A stretch of 64,000 bases of DNA from IMG/VR virus record IMGVR_UViG_3300028197_001778, positions 1 through 64,000 of that record. One strand, 5' to 3'. Origin of the DNA: a virus. A program made the translations under genes and the position numbers. The notes beneath the pieces were generated by a model. The model saw nothing but the letters and a program-made list of their open reading frames with translations, made no database searches and was not told where the DNA came from. Below, piece after piece: positions 45,427 through 55,117 of the stretch; position 1 is the stretch's first letter, and each line of letters begins with the position of its first letter.

Positions 45427-47699
45427 TAATAACATTCCTGGAAACGATTAGTATAAACCAGAATTGTATTGTGATCTACTAGCCCGCTTATACTATCTTT
45501 GACTTTTATACTCAAATTCATAATAGTTACTGATCCGCTAAAATCTAATCTAACAGCTATATTTTGATCTGAGCCACTTGCTGTAATTACAAACTTGCCA
45601 TCTTCTTCTCTTAAATTAGTAACAACACTAACTTCAGATGCCTGATTTATAGTGTCTTGAATATCTATTTCATATTTTCTTCCTACTTCTAATCTATTTA
45701 ATTGTATTTTAATGTTTTTAGATAACATCATAGGAGTTTGAGAAGTAGTAGGTGTCGTTGTAGGATCTGGTGTTGGAGTTTGACTATTAGTAGGAGTAAC
45801 AGTACTTGTTATTGTTGCTGTAGGAGTATTTCCAGGAGTTGAACTATTTGAAGGAGTTACACTATTGGTAGGAGTGTTACTAACTGTTTGACTGTTTGTT
45901 GGAGTACTTGTTGTTCCAGGAGTTCCCGTTGGTAAAGGTGTTAATGGAGGGGTTTCTGTTTGTGTTAAGGTTTGTGTTGGGGTAGGAGTAGACGTTTTAG
46001 TAACAGAAGGAGTTGGTGTGTGAGTAGGAAGGGGTAACTCACCTGATACAACAAAAGCATTTTGCACATTCTGTAACTGATACATCTTATTACTGTCTAA
46101 ACTGTAAGCATAAATAATTTGATTATCTGCACTGTTTAATATAGTTCTAAAATCTTGCAAAGAATATTGGGAGGTGGTATCTACATCATCATATTCTAGA
46201 TTAGTTTTCGAATAAATAAGTTTGTCTATTTGTAGAATACCGTTTGCAGCAAAATTAGAGCCAGAATTAAAAATGTGAGCATATCGGGATCTGTCTAATG
46301 TAAACAAATTATATTCAGAAGGTTTATTTAAAATGACAAAAACATTTCTCTCTAATACAGGACTAGGAGAAAATGATGGGGTCGTTGTTTGGGTAGGTGT
46401 TGTAGTAGGGGTCTCTGTGGTTGTTGCTGTTGCTGTTATTGTTGGCGTCGGTGTTTGAGTCGGACAATAGACATCGTCGGTATATCCTGTAACATACGCA
46501 TGATTTGTAACTAAAGTTTTCCCAAGAACAAATATCCTATTTTCAGTGTCTGTCGTTCTTCTAATATAAAGTTTGTCAAAATTCTGGTCTTCTGTTAATT
46601 TATTAACTAGCTCATCAATCGTCCAGTAATCTGAATCTATTTGAGGATTGGCTTTTTTAGGTATTCTGTTGTCTACTTTAAAATAATCACCAGCATCACC
46701 ATCATAAACTAAAATACTAGGGATTAAAGACTCAACCCCATAACATAAGCCTGTGACTGTAGAAGCAACATAATAATAAGAATAATCAGTTTGCGGTCTT
46801 GTCTGAGTAGGTGTCGGAGTAGAAGTATTAGTGCGAGTAAGTGTAGGAGTATTAGATTTTGTTGGGCTTTGAGTAGGAGTACTAGTTCTTGTATTTGTAG
46901 GAGTTAATGTTGGTGTCGCAGTTGGAGTTTCTGTATTCGTGGGAGTAAAACTAGGAGTAAGACTAGGAGTGGCAGTATAAGTCGGTGTTACGGTTTGAGT
47001 TGGACACAAAGCGAAATCAATTACTTTAACAGCACTAACATCATTTTCATCTTTTTGTACAGTGTATATTACATTCTCTTTAATTTGTCTTACATAAAAA
47101 GTTTTAGATCCTGCGAAGTGGAATGCGTTTAAATCAATAAGTTCATCAATAGTATATTTATCGGACAACTCTGATTCATAAATTTTATCTCCAACTTCTA
47201 AAACTTTGTCTCTATCATAAATAGGGATCTCTTTCCAAGTGCTACCAAAACCGACACTTGATGTCGGAGTGGGAGTTTCTGTACTTGTAGGAGTAGGTTC
47301 GATTGCGCTATCTGTTGTACAATCTACAGTAATAAAATCTAGAACATTTATGTCAGGTATCTCTGCTTTAATAACGTTGAATCTAGACCTTGTTAAAAAT
47401 ACTAAAACTCTAAACTCAACATAAGCATTTGTAGTATTTGCGTCATTTGTATAATTAAAAGTAAAAGTTTTTGTTTGATCCAGATCTCCAAATTTTAATG
47501 CTGTAGCACCTGCTCCATTAACACTATTAACAGTTATACTACCAAAAGCATGACTACCTGAAGTATTTTCTCTAGTGAAAACTATAGTTTTTGCACCAGG
47601 TGTTGTGTCTGAGAACCTTAAAAGTAATTCAACACCTTGAGAGCATTCTTGAAAATTGTTCAGTTTTAATAAAGTTTGTGTAAAATTAATAGTTGCCAT
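45426..47699 (-). CDS. Modular mucin-like virion protein (A-B-B-B type)
   Basis: 757 aa. Module A (~1-130) starts A-T-I-N-F-T-Q-T-L, has E-C-S-Q-G-V-E-L and ends D-F-I-T-V-D-C. Three B-like modules follow, separated by Thr-Pro linkers: the first ends V-I-D-F-A-L-C-P-T, the second ends D-V-Y-C-P-T, the third (~455-545) is more divergent. A last linker (~550-650) leads to a C-terminal beta domain (L-N-R-L-E-V-G-R-K-Y-E-I-D) resembling a second module A. The repeated modules suggest a long flexible fibre or spike. Stop overlaps the start of the 56-aa gene. Confidence 0.65.
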   Translation of the reverse strand: MATINFTQTLLKLNNFQECSQGVELLLRFSDTTPGAKTIVFTRENTSGSHAFGSITVNSVNGAGATALKFGDLDQTKTFTFNYTNDANTTNAYVEFRVLVFLTRSRFNVIKAEIPDINVLDFITVDCTTDSAIEPTPTSTETPTPTSSVGFGSTWKEIPIYDRDKVLEVGDKIYESELSDKYTIDELIDLNAFHFAGSKTFYVRQIKENVIYTVQKDENDVSAVKVIDFALCPTQTVTPTYTATPSLTPSFTPTNTETPTATPTLTPTNTRTSTPTQSPTKSNTPTLTRTNTSTPTPTQTRPQTDYSYYYVASTVTGLCYGVESLIPSILVYDGDAGDYFKVDNRIPKKANPQIDSDYWTIDELVNKLTEDQNFDKLYIRRTTDTENRIFVLGKTLVTNHAYVTGYTDDVYCPTQTPTPTITATATTTETPTTTPTQTTTPSFSPSPVLERNVFVILNKPSEYNLFTLDRSRYAHIFNSGSNFAANGILQIDKLIYSKTNLEYDDVDTTSQYSLQDFRTILNSADNQIIYAYSLDSNKMYQLQNVQNAFVVSGELPLPTHTPTPSVTKTSTPTPTQTLTQTETPPLTPLPTGTPGTTSTPTNSQTVSNTPTNSVTPSNSSTPGNTPTATITSTVTPTNSQTPTPDPTTTPTTSQTPMMLSKNIKIQLNRLEVGRKYEIDIQDTINQASEVSVVTNLREEDGKFVITASGSDQNIAVRLDFSGSVTIMNLSIKVKDSISGLVDHNTILVYTNRFQECY

Positions 47700-47705
47700 A
47701 ATTAT

Positions 47706-49001
47706 TTATCCGTCCACGCAGTTAAATATAAAAAATTCATCTTCTGTAATGTCCGCAGTATCATCTTTAATAGTCAATTTAATTAAAAACTTAGTACTAC
47801 TACCTGTATAGCTTGCGACAATATTAATATTGTGTTTAGTTTCATTTGCTTTAAAAGTTTCTGTAGAAGGTTCTATTCTAGCAAACTTTTTCTCAGAAGG
47901 ATGAACGACAGAGAAAGTAAATGAGTAATCATTTGAAAGTGTTAAATTGCCTACTTCTACAATAAATGAAGAAATATTAGAGCAGTTCATGTTGAATTCG
48001 TTACTTAAAATTTCTTGATCTAAAGTAAATCTATCTATACTAAATTTTTTAGTTGTGTGATAAGGAACAATATCGTCTGCTTTGGGAGGTAGAGAACAAA
48101 CATCGTCCGAAATATGGGATAAATAATATTGCTTAGATTTTAACAGTTGTGTAGAAGAAACAGTAACTGTTGGAGTCGCTGTGTTTGTTGGTGTTGTTGT
48201 TGGTGTAGCAGAAGCTGTATTTGTTGGCGTTAGTGTAGCAGTAGGTGAGACTGTTGGTGTTATAGTATTAGTTGGTGAAAAAGATGGTGTTGGAGTAGGA
48301 GATGGACAAAGCACAAAGTCTATTACGGAAGCACCGTTGTCTCCTGTGTCTTGTACTTTATATATAACGTTTTCTTTTTCTTTTCTGACGTATAAAGTGT
48401 CACTATTACTAAAGCTATTATTTAAGTTATTAAACTCATATTTTTCTAATGTGTTATTTTTGAATAAATCTTCATTAAGATTTAAAGCAGACTCTGTATC
48501 ACCTGCGCTGTCGTAAACGTATAACCTCTCATATAAAGAGTGAGTTCCGTTTGTACTACTCATAGTAGGAGTAGCAGTACTTGTAGGAGTCGGGGTAATA
48601 GGATTAAAAATAATCTCTCCGACCCCAGGTTGTTGACAGTCTATTGTTAAATAATCAATAATTTCAGAATTTACACCTAATTCAGCTTTAAATACAGAAA
48701 GCTTAGCTTCTGCAATTAGAATCCTGGATGTCACAACAACAGCTTGGTTAGCGACAGAAGTATCATAATCAAATGTTAAGATTAATTTTTCACCAAAAGT
48801 TTTAGAAACATTACTGATACCTGTCACACTATCAAAACTAGCATCGGTGAATACATGCCGACCAATGTTACTAGATTTACTAATTGTTACCGTATTAGAA
48901 ACCTCACTAGGATATATCGTAAAAATTACATTTAGTCCTGAAGTACATTCAGCAGAACTTGTTGTTTCTATAATCGTATTATTAAATAATATTTTAGACA
49001 T
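47706..49001 (-). CDS. Modular mucin-like virion protein (A-B-C type)
   Basis: 431 aa. Module A (~1-130) contains E-C-T-S-G-L-N-V-I-F and ends D-Y-L-T-I-D-C. A linker is followed by module B, which ends V-I-D-F-V-L-C-P-S. A second linker leads to module C (~300-431), with N-L-T-L-S-N-D-Y-S-F-T-F-S-V-V-H and the end E-F-F-I-F-N-C. Module C is very similar to that of the next gene upstream (49005-51053), including the V-C-S/D-L-P-P start, so the two arose by tandem duplication. Co-directional, with a 3-nt gap. Confidence 0.65.
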   Translation of the reverse strand: MSKILFNNTIIETTSSAECTSGLNVIFTIYPSEVSNTVTISKSSNIGRHVFTDASFDSVTGISNVSKTFGEKLILTFDYDTSVANQAVVVTSRILIAEAKLSVFKAELGVNSEIIDYLTIDCQQPGVGEIIFNPITPTPTSTATPTMSSTNGTHSLYERLYVYDSAGDTESALNLNEDLFKNNTLEKYEFNNLNNSFSNSDTLYVRKEKENVIYKVQDTGDNGASVIDFVLCPSPTPTPSFSPTNTITPTVSPTATLTPTNTASATPTTTPTNTATPTVTVSSTQLLKSKQYYLSHISDDVCSLPPKADDIVPYHTTKKFSIDRFTLDQEILSNEFNMNCSNISSFIVEVGNLTLSNDYSFTFSVVHPSEKKFARIEPSTETFKANETKHNINIVASYTGSSTKFLIKLTIKDDTADITEDEFFIFNCVDG

Positions 49002-49004
49002 AAT

Positions 49005-51053
49005 TTATCCAGAACATGAGAAAATGAAAAATTCGTTTTCGGTTATACTAGTTGTCAAATTTTCGATTGAAAACTTAACCAATATTTTATTAGATGAGCC
49101 ACTATAAAAAGATATGATATTAATATTTTGAATAATCTCTTTAGCTATAAAAGTTTCTTGATTAGGTTGAACACTAAAACCTGATTCATTACCATGTACA
49201 ACACTAAAGTTAAACTTGTATCTATTGCCAACAGTAAGATTTCCTAACTTAACAATAAAGCTACTACCATTGACACAATCAAATTCAAATTCATTATTTA
49301 CAATCTGATTATCTGTAGTAAATCTGTCTACTGTAATATTTTTTGTTTTATGATAAGGATCTATAGCATCATTATCTGGTGGCAAATCACAAACATTATG
49401 TATACTATCAGACATAAAATATAATTCTACATTTCTAACATCTGTGGCTGATGGGGTAATAGTTGATGTAACTGTAGATGTGTTTGTAACAGTAGGTGTC
49501 TGTGTTGCAGTTGGTACTGGTGTTTTATTAGGAGTGTTAGTTTGTGTTGCTGTGGGTGTTTGTGTTGTGGTGCTGGATGGTGTTATAGTAGCTGTGGGAC
49601 TATTTGTAGGTGTGGTGCTAGGAGTAACCGGAGGTGTCGGTGTTGGAGTAGGACACAATATATAGTCAGCTATTTTAACAAAGTCAGTATTCTGTAAATT
49701 AATAGTGCCATAGGCTCCGTTTCCTGCTGGACTAGATGCATAATAAAGAGTATCTATATTTTCTGAATGAAGAACATCAATAGTAATAGTTCCATTAGCC
49801 GTACCAATAATATCATCATAGTTTTGAGCAAGATTAAGTTCTCCTGCAACTTTTTGTATCCAGAAAGCATACTGACCAGTATTAACACTGAAGTTGTATC
49901 TAGAATTTTTCTTTAGATTTAGCGTTGGGTTTAATTCTCCGTCAATTAAAAATCCCACCTTATCCGAAGTATAATTAGCTTTTAATTTGATGGAAGAAGA
50001 ACTATTCCCGTTCGTAATATTAAAAGAAATAGTGTCATCTTTGTTAACAGAAATTGTTATTGGAGAAATGTTTGTAAATGGATTGAGTGTGGTAACTTTA
50101 TTATCTACAGTCTCTATTACTGCATTATTCTTTTTGATTTCTATTCTAGAATCTACAGAAAAAATAAAATTAGGTTCTTCTTGACCAATCTTTAATGTTA
50201 TTTCTCCATCATGCTTAGCTGTTATAATAAGATCTTTATTGCCTACGTCATATCTTTCTGTAATCAAAGGATTACTTGGATTGCCTAAATTCAATCTTGC
50301 AACAGAAGTAGCTTGTCCTACCGAATTGTGTGTAAGAGATTTGTCGTCTAAGGTTACGCTAACAGCTATGGTTTCTACTATATCATCTGTTGTGTATTTT
50401 TCTAGTTTAAATAAAACATTCTCTCCACTCTTTTTAATATATAAATCATCTTTACCTGGTATAGTTTGCACAATACCCTTCAAATCAGACAATGCCCAAA
50501 ACTGAGCACCTTTTGAGTCTTTATATATTTTTTCTTCTAATCTTAAATTTTGACTTTTGTCGTAAACTTGTATTTCAGCTACACTATCTGGTACAACAGT
50601 AGTGCTCGATGTAATAGAGGGTGTGTAAGTAGGAGTAGTAGTAGGAGTAGCTGTGGCTGTTGGCGTTGCAGAAGGTAATAGAGCTGTAGGGTCGCATATA
50701 ATAGTTATAAAATCTTCTACAGGTTCCAAGGATGAATTTGTTGTATTTGATAGAGAGCCTATTAAAACAAAAGCTGCTATGTTTTCAAATTGAGAGAAAA
50801 CAGTAATCGATTGTTCAGAAGAAGTGGCTTCAAAAGTATAATGCTGTGTATTATCATCAACTACTACAAAAGACTGTCCTGATGAGTTATTTAACTTAAA
50901 ACTTAAAGATCCTTCGTCTTTAGTTTTTTGTAAAGTTAATTTATATGAATTTCCACTAACAAGCTCAGATAGAGATACTACAAAAGACCTGCCAGTTTGA
51001 CATTCATTGGCATTATTAAAAACTAATTTTGTACTTGCAAATTTAATCTTCAT
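49005..51053 (-). CDS. Modular mucin-like virion protein with ligand-less cupredoxin-like insert
   Basis: 682 aa. Module A (~1-125) contains E-C-Q-T-G-R-S-F-V-V and ends D-F-I-T-I-I-C. Module B is extended by an unusual beta region (~235-360) and then a cupredoxin-like insert (~365-460, near 49.68-49.97 kb) with N-P-T-L-N-L and L-Y-Y-A-S-S. This aligns by eye with the copper domain of the 1565-aa protein, but the H, C, H and M positions are replaced. Then D-Y-I-L-C-P-T, a Thr-Pro linker, and module C ending E-F-F-I-F-S-C. Start overlaps the upstream stop (ATGA). Confidence 0.65.
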   Translation of the reverse strand: MKIKFASTKLVFNNANECQTGRSFVVSLSELVSGNSYKLTLQKTKDEGSLSFKLNNSSGQSFVVVDDNTQHYTFEATSSEQSITVFSQFENIAAFVLIGSLSNTTNSSLEPVEDFITIICDPTALLPSATPTATATPTTTPTYTPSITSSTTVVPDSVAEIQVYDKSQNLRLEEKIYKDSKGAQFWALSDLKGIVQTIPGKDDLYIKKSGENVLFKLEKYTTDDIVETIAVSVTLDDKSLTHNSVGQATSVARLNLGNPSNPLITERYDVGNKDLIITAKHDGEITLKIGQEEPNFIFSVDSRIEIKKNNAVIETVDNKVTTLNPFTNISPITISVNKDDTISFNITNGNSSSSIKLKANYTSDKVGFLIDGELNPTLNLKKNSRYNFSVNTGQYAFWIQKVAGELNLAQNYDDIIGTANGTITIDVLHSENIDTLYYASSPAGNGAYGTINLQNTDFVKIADYILCPTPTPTPPVTPSTTPTNSPTATITPSSTTTQTPTATQTNTPNKTPVPTATQTPTVTNTSTVTSTITPSATDVRNVELYFMSDSIHNVCDLPPDNDAIDPYHKTKNITVDRFTTDNQIVNNEFEFDCVNGSSFIVKLGNLTVGNRYKFNFSVVHGNESGFSVQPNQETFIAKEIIQNINIISFYSGSSNKILVKFSIENLTTSITENEFFIFSCSG

Positions 51054-54000
51054 GTGGTTGGTCCTGTAACATTATATAATAATATTTCTGATTGGGTATA
51101 GTTTGTAATCAAATTAAGTATATCCATTTTCAATAAGAATTTTTTAGATGTTCCTTGATAAAGTAATATTGTATTAATATTTTGTTTATTCTCTGAAGCT
51201 GTAAACTCTAGAACAGCTGGAAAAAGACTAATCTCTCCTGCTGCTTCTCCGGTTATTAATTCAGAAACAGTTTCATCTTCACCTTTATAATAATGACTAA
51301 AAGTAACTTTATAGTTGTCGTCTTCTGTTAAATTACCAAGATTAATAATTAAACTTGTAGCCTCGTCAGGTTTAATCTCTTGTAATTTATCTACAATATC
51401 AATTGTAATATCATTATTGGGCATAGCAACTTTACACAACTCAACTTCATTATAACTCACATAGTAGGAGACTTTATCTAAATCATCTGTAGCTGTCGGA
51501 GTAGGAGTACTGGTAGATACCGGAGTTGCTGTTCCTGTTATAGTCTGCGTTACAGAAGATGTGTAAGTTGGAGTATTTGTGTTGGTTGGGGTGACTGTTG
51601 GAGTGGCTGTATTGGTTGGTGTCTGCGTAGGTGTTGTTGTATTTGTTGGAGTTGGGGTTGGACACACCGTAGGATTTGTTATATATGCGTCACCAACATC
51701 AAAAGTTTCTGCTCCAAATCTTGCTATATATGTATCTATAATAGTAGCGGTCAAAGCACTAGCATCTAAATCAGATCCTGATGCAAATCGAACACCATTA
51801 GGATTATCACCAGAACCGTTAATTACTACTCCATTATTGTTTTTAATTCTCAACCAAGTAGCATCAGCATGAGTATTTGCAGTGTAGATCGGGGACTGTA
51901 ACCCCGACAAATCACGCTCATCTTTCTGCAAATAGCTGTATTTTACCAATCCCGTAATCGTAGTCCTTGAGTTATTGTGCCAAGTCTCTGGTTCGGTTTC
52001 GTTGTATACAGTATTGATATCGTCAGAAATTAAAGGATTTTTATAAATAGCTAATAGGTTTGCTGGTAGAGGATGAACAGGATATTCCTCGGTTTGCCCG
52101 AGGTCTGGGTCTGTTAGTGTCATAGATCCTGTTTTATTCAAAGCCCCAGCTTGATTTAAAACACTATAATCTAAAATACTTTTATTGTCAGAGGCAGCCA
52201 GAGTGGAGTATTTATTAATCTGGCTTTGAGTAATCAAGTTTGACAGGTCAGAACTGATAGTAGTGATAGCATATGTATCACCACCTACTCTTCCAACACC
52301 TTCTTGATCATATATTACATCTCCAGGTTGTGGTCTGTATCCATTAATTCTAGATTTTTGTTCAGCAGTATGTGAGCTAAGATTGTTAAGATTAAATTCT
52401 CCTATAAATACAGAATCCCAGAACACATCGAATCTCGCGCGACCACAGGAATGTCCTCCTGAAGTAGGAGCTTTTCTGTTATTGCTAATGTTTAAAGAAT
52501 AACTATCGTAGTTATCATCATCATATATCATCTCAACACTATAATCAACGAGTCTAAGTCTACCAGGAATTAATATTCCTCCCAGAGCTTCTTGCTCTAA
52601 AACCTCATTAATTTGATAAAGACTTCCGTTAGATGTGTCTTGCAGATACAGAACATTAACAGAAGAATCGACACCACTCAATAAATCTCTTAAGTCACTA
52701 AACTTCCATGTGTTTTCTTCGCCATCTTTGTAAATCTTATCTCCTTCAGCAAAAACCTGCTCATTTCTTTTAAACACTTCTATCGTTGCGAACCCTGTGT
52801 CTGTTACACAGAAACCGTTGAGATTATCAGAAACTCTAAAGGTAGCAGTAAATAGGTTTTGAGTAGGAGTAAAAGACGCAGTGTTAGTTACTGTAGGCGT
52901 ATTAGTCGCAGTCGGAGTAGGTGTCGGACAAACTGTTTCTTTAACAGCAATAACTGCATAGCCGTTAGAACCCTTAGAAACATGGAAAATAGTTGTAGAG
53001 AAAATCGTGGTGTTAGATTGTCTTATGTATACCTTACTAGGTAAAGACCCACTATTCGTTATCTTTCCTTCTGTATCAGTTTGAGCTAGTCCTATTGCTA
53101 TTAAAATGTCATCATAATTGTATGGATTGAATACAACATCTTTATATAAAACAGAACCCACATCAGTGGTTCCTTCTTGATAATAAATGTACATTTGACC
53201 CAACGGACTGCTATAGCAAAGTCCTTCTTTTGTCTCGTCTACGTTCCAAAGTGTTTCATCAAAAAAGTCTGTTGCACTAGGGGTGACTGTCGCTGTATTA
53301 GTAGGCGTACTTGTATTAGTAGCGGTAACGCTTGGCGTAAGAGTATTTGTTGCTGTATTGGTAGGTGTAGCCGTTGCACTGCTGGTGTATGTTGGAGTGT
53401 TTGTTGCGGTACTAGTAACTGTAGATGTAGCAGTTGATGTTGGGGTTTGTGTTATTTTAGGAGTTTCTGTAGGACAAACTAAATACTCTACTACATAACT
53501 ATCTGGTTCTGTATTTTTATCCCCCCTGAGATTATCAATATCAGAAGATAAACTATCTGTCTCACTTTCATTAATCTTTCTGATTTTTGCTATAATGTTC
53601 TCATTAGGTTTCTTAATAAATAATTCTTCAGCGTCTGAATTTACTATATTTTGAAGCTCTTCGAAATCCCAACGAGATAATTTATTATCTTTAATTCTTT
53701 TTAGTACTTCGTTAAACTGTAGAAGATTATTCCTATCTGCTATATCTATAGACTGAATACCTGTATAGGTAGGAGTAGGGGTAGGAGTACTCGTTATTGT
53801 GCCTGTAATAGTATTAGTAGGCGTAGAAGTAGTCGTTGTTGTATTTGTTGGAGTAGGAGTAACTAATACCACTTCTGAACAGTCGATAGCTACAGAGTCG
53901 TTTATGTCATTACTAACGTATTGATTTGTAGAAGTGTCTAGAGTTAACAGATCAGACTGTATAATAAAATATCTGGCTTTTTTTAATACAGCATTAATTA

Positions 54001-54229
54001 TAAACTGATGATCAGAGCCGTCACTTTCAAAATTATATATTTCTGGAGTTATATTAACTATGCTATCATCAACATTAGAAACATATGTTGTAACAATTCT
54101 ATATTTAGAACCTCTAACCAGATTAGCTAATTGCAAAGTTAGGTCCACACCATTATGGCAAGCTAAAGCTGTCGCTGTTGTTTTTACTAAAGCTTTATTT
54201 TGTGAATTAATGAATTGTAAAGAAGCCAT
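51050..54229 (-). CDS. Large modular mucin-like virion protein with unique central domain
   Basis: 1059 aa. Module A (~1-125, ends S-V-A-I-D-C), linker, module B (ends E-Y-L-V-C-P-T), linker, another B-like module (near 340-450, ends T-V-C-P-T), linker, a third B-like module, then a large unique domain (~560-850, near 51.67-52.55 kb) unlike its relatives, then P-T-V-C-P-T, a linker and module C. The unique part contains S-G-G-H-S-C-G-R-A-R-F-D-V-F-W and N-G-Y-R-P-Q-P-G-D-V-I-Y-D. It may be an inserted receptor-binding or enzymatic domain. The end is I-L-L-Y-N-V rather than the usual F-I-F-x-C. Confidence 0.65.
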   Translation of the reverse strand: MASLQFINSQNKALVKTTATALACHNGVDLTLQLANLVRGSKYRIVTTYVSNVDDSIVNITPEIYNFESDGSDHQFIINAVLKKARYFIIQSDLLTLDTSTNQYVSNDINDSVAIDCSEVVLVTPTPTNTTTTTSTPTNTITGTITSTPTPTPTYTGIQSIDIADRNNLLQFNEVLKRIKDNKLSRWDFEELQNIVNSDAEELFIKKPNENIIAKIRKINESETDSLSSDIDNLRGDKNTEPDSYVVEYLVCPTETPKITQTPTSTATSTVTSTATNTPTYTSSATATPTNTATNTLTPSVTATNTSTPTNTATVTPSATDFFDETLWNVDETKEGLCYSSPLGQMYIYYQEGTTDVGSVLYKDVVFNPYNYDDILIAIGLAQTDTEGKITNSGSLPSKVYIRQSNTTIFSTTIFHVSKGSNGYAVIAVKETVCPTPTPTATNTPTVTNTASFTPTQNLFTATFRVSDNLNGFCVTDTGFATIEVFKRNEQVFAEGDKIYKDGEENTWKFSDLRDLLSGVDSSVNVLYLQDTSNGSLYQINEVLEQEALGGILIPGRLRLVDYSVEMIYDDDNYDSYSLNISNNRKAPTSGGHSCGRARFDVFWDSVFIGEFNLNNLSSHTAEQKSRINGYRPQPGDVIYDQEGVGRVGGDTYAITTISSDLSNLITQSQINKYSTLAASDNKSILDYSVLNQAGALNKTGSMTLTDPDLGQTEEYPVHPLPANLLAIYKNPLISDDINTVYNETEPETWHNNSRTTITGLVKYSYLQKDERDLSGLQSPIYTANTHADATWLRIKNNNGVVINGSGDNPNGVRFASGSDLDASALTATIIDTYIARFGAETFDVGDAYITNPTVCPTPTPTNTTTPTQTPTNTATPTVTPTNTNTPTYTSSVTQTITGTATPVSTSTPTPTATDDLDKVSYYVSYNEVELCKVAMPNNDITIDIVDKLQEIKPDEATSLIINLGNLTEDDNYKVTFSHYYKGEDETVSELITGEAAGEISLFPAVLEFTASENKQNINTILLYQGTSKKFLLKMDILNLITNYTQSEILLYNVTGPTT

Positions 54230-54240
54230 AATAATTTAAC

Positions 54241-55116
54241 CTATAAACACGTTAATATAAAAAATTCACTATGATTCAATGAGGTGGTAATATTTTTTAA
54301 AGAAAATTTAATAATCAATATATCAGTACCAGAATATTCTATTACAGTTTCAACATTCCTCTCCTCTTCTCTAGCAACAAAAATGTCTGAAGTAGGAGCC
54401 AATTTTGTATTTCCCTTATGATCTGGTAAATATACAGAAAATTCATATTTATACTTGTTATTAATCGTAAGTCCTTGCAAGTCTAGTTGCAATAAATTAT
54501 CTTCGTTACTGCAATTTATTGTAGTTATTGGTTTATTTTTTAAGGTGTACAAAAGATTCTCTGGATATAATTGACACAAGAATTCAGCATCGGCTGCTAA
54601 TTGATATGTTTCGTTAGTCATCCTAGAAGATGTTATTGAAGGAGTCGGGGTGTTGGTTGGAGTTTCTGTAACTGTTGGTGTGACTGTTGGGGTCGTTGTT
54701 GGAGTCATTGTGTTGGTAATAGTAGATGTATTTGTATTCGTAGGAGTAGGGGTAAGCAAAGGAGCTACCCCTAAACAGTCTACAATTACGCTATCATTAT
54801 CTAAAACAGTAGACCCTGTTTTAAGATTTAAATTAATAATAAAATATTGAGCAGATTGAACTCTGATTGATATATCTCTTACTATAACACTAACTTCATC
54901 TGTAGTATTCACATTTGTTATTTCAGAATTGATTTCTACAAAACCGTCTGTTGATACGGCAGATGTTTCTATTACATAACTGGTATCTTTTTCTAAATTG
55001 TTTAATCTAACAGTTAAGTTAACTCCTGTGGTACATTCACTAATATTTTCTACTACTATTTTATTAGTTTGTTCTTCAGTAGTTAAGTCTATTATTGTTA
55101 TTCTTTCATCAGCCAT
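54241..55116 (-). CDS. Modular mucin-like virion protein (A-C type)
   Basis: 291 aa from the ATG at 55116; the GTG at 55128 upstream is less likely because this ATG sits 1 nt after the previous stop, like its neighbours. Module A (~1-115) contains E-C-T-T-G-V-N-L-T-V and ends D-S-V-I-V-D-C. A single short linker (~120-160) joins directly to module C (~165-291), which ends E-F-F-I-L-T-C. Module B is missing. It is therefore the simplest full member of the family and useful for defining the modules. Confidence 0.65.
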   Translation of the reverse strand: MADERITIIDLTTEEQTNKIVVENISECTTGVNLTVRLNNLEKDTSYVIETSAVSTDGFVEINSEITNVNTTDEVSVIVRDISIRVQSAQYFIINLNLKTGSTVLDNDSVIVDCLGVAPLLTPTPTNTNTSTITNTMTPTTTPTVTPTVTETPTNTPTPSITSSRMTNETYQLAADAEFLCQLYPENLLYTLKNKPITTINCSNEDNLLQLDLQGLTINNKYKYEFSVYLPDHKGNTKLAPTSDIFVAREEERNVETVIEYSGTDILIIKFSLKNITTSLNHSEFFILTCL

Positions 55117-55117
55117 T

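Noticed and set aside
51889-51907. Intrinsic terminator inside the 1059-aa gene
   Set aside because: The GC-rich 6-bp hairpin is not followed by a T run on either strand and lies in the middle of a coding region.
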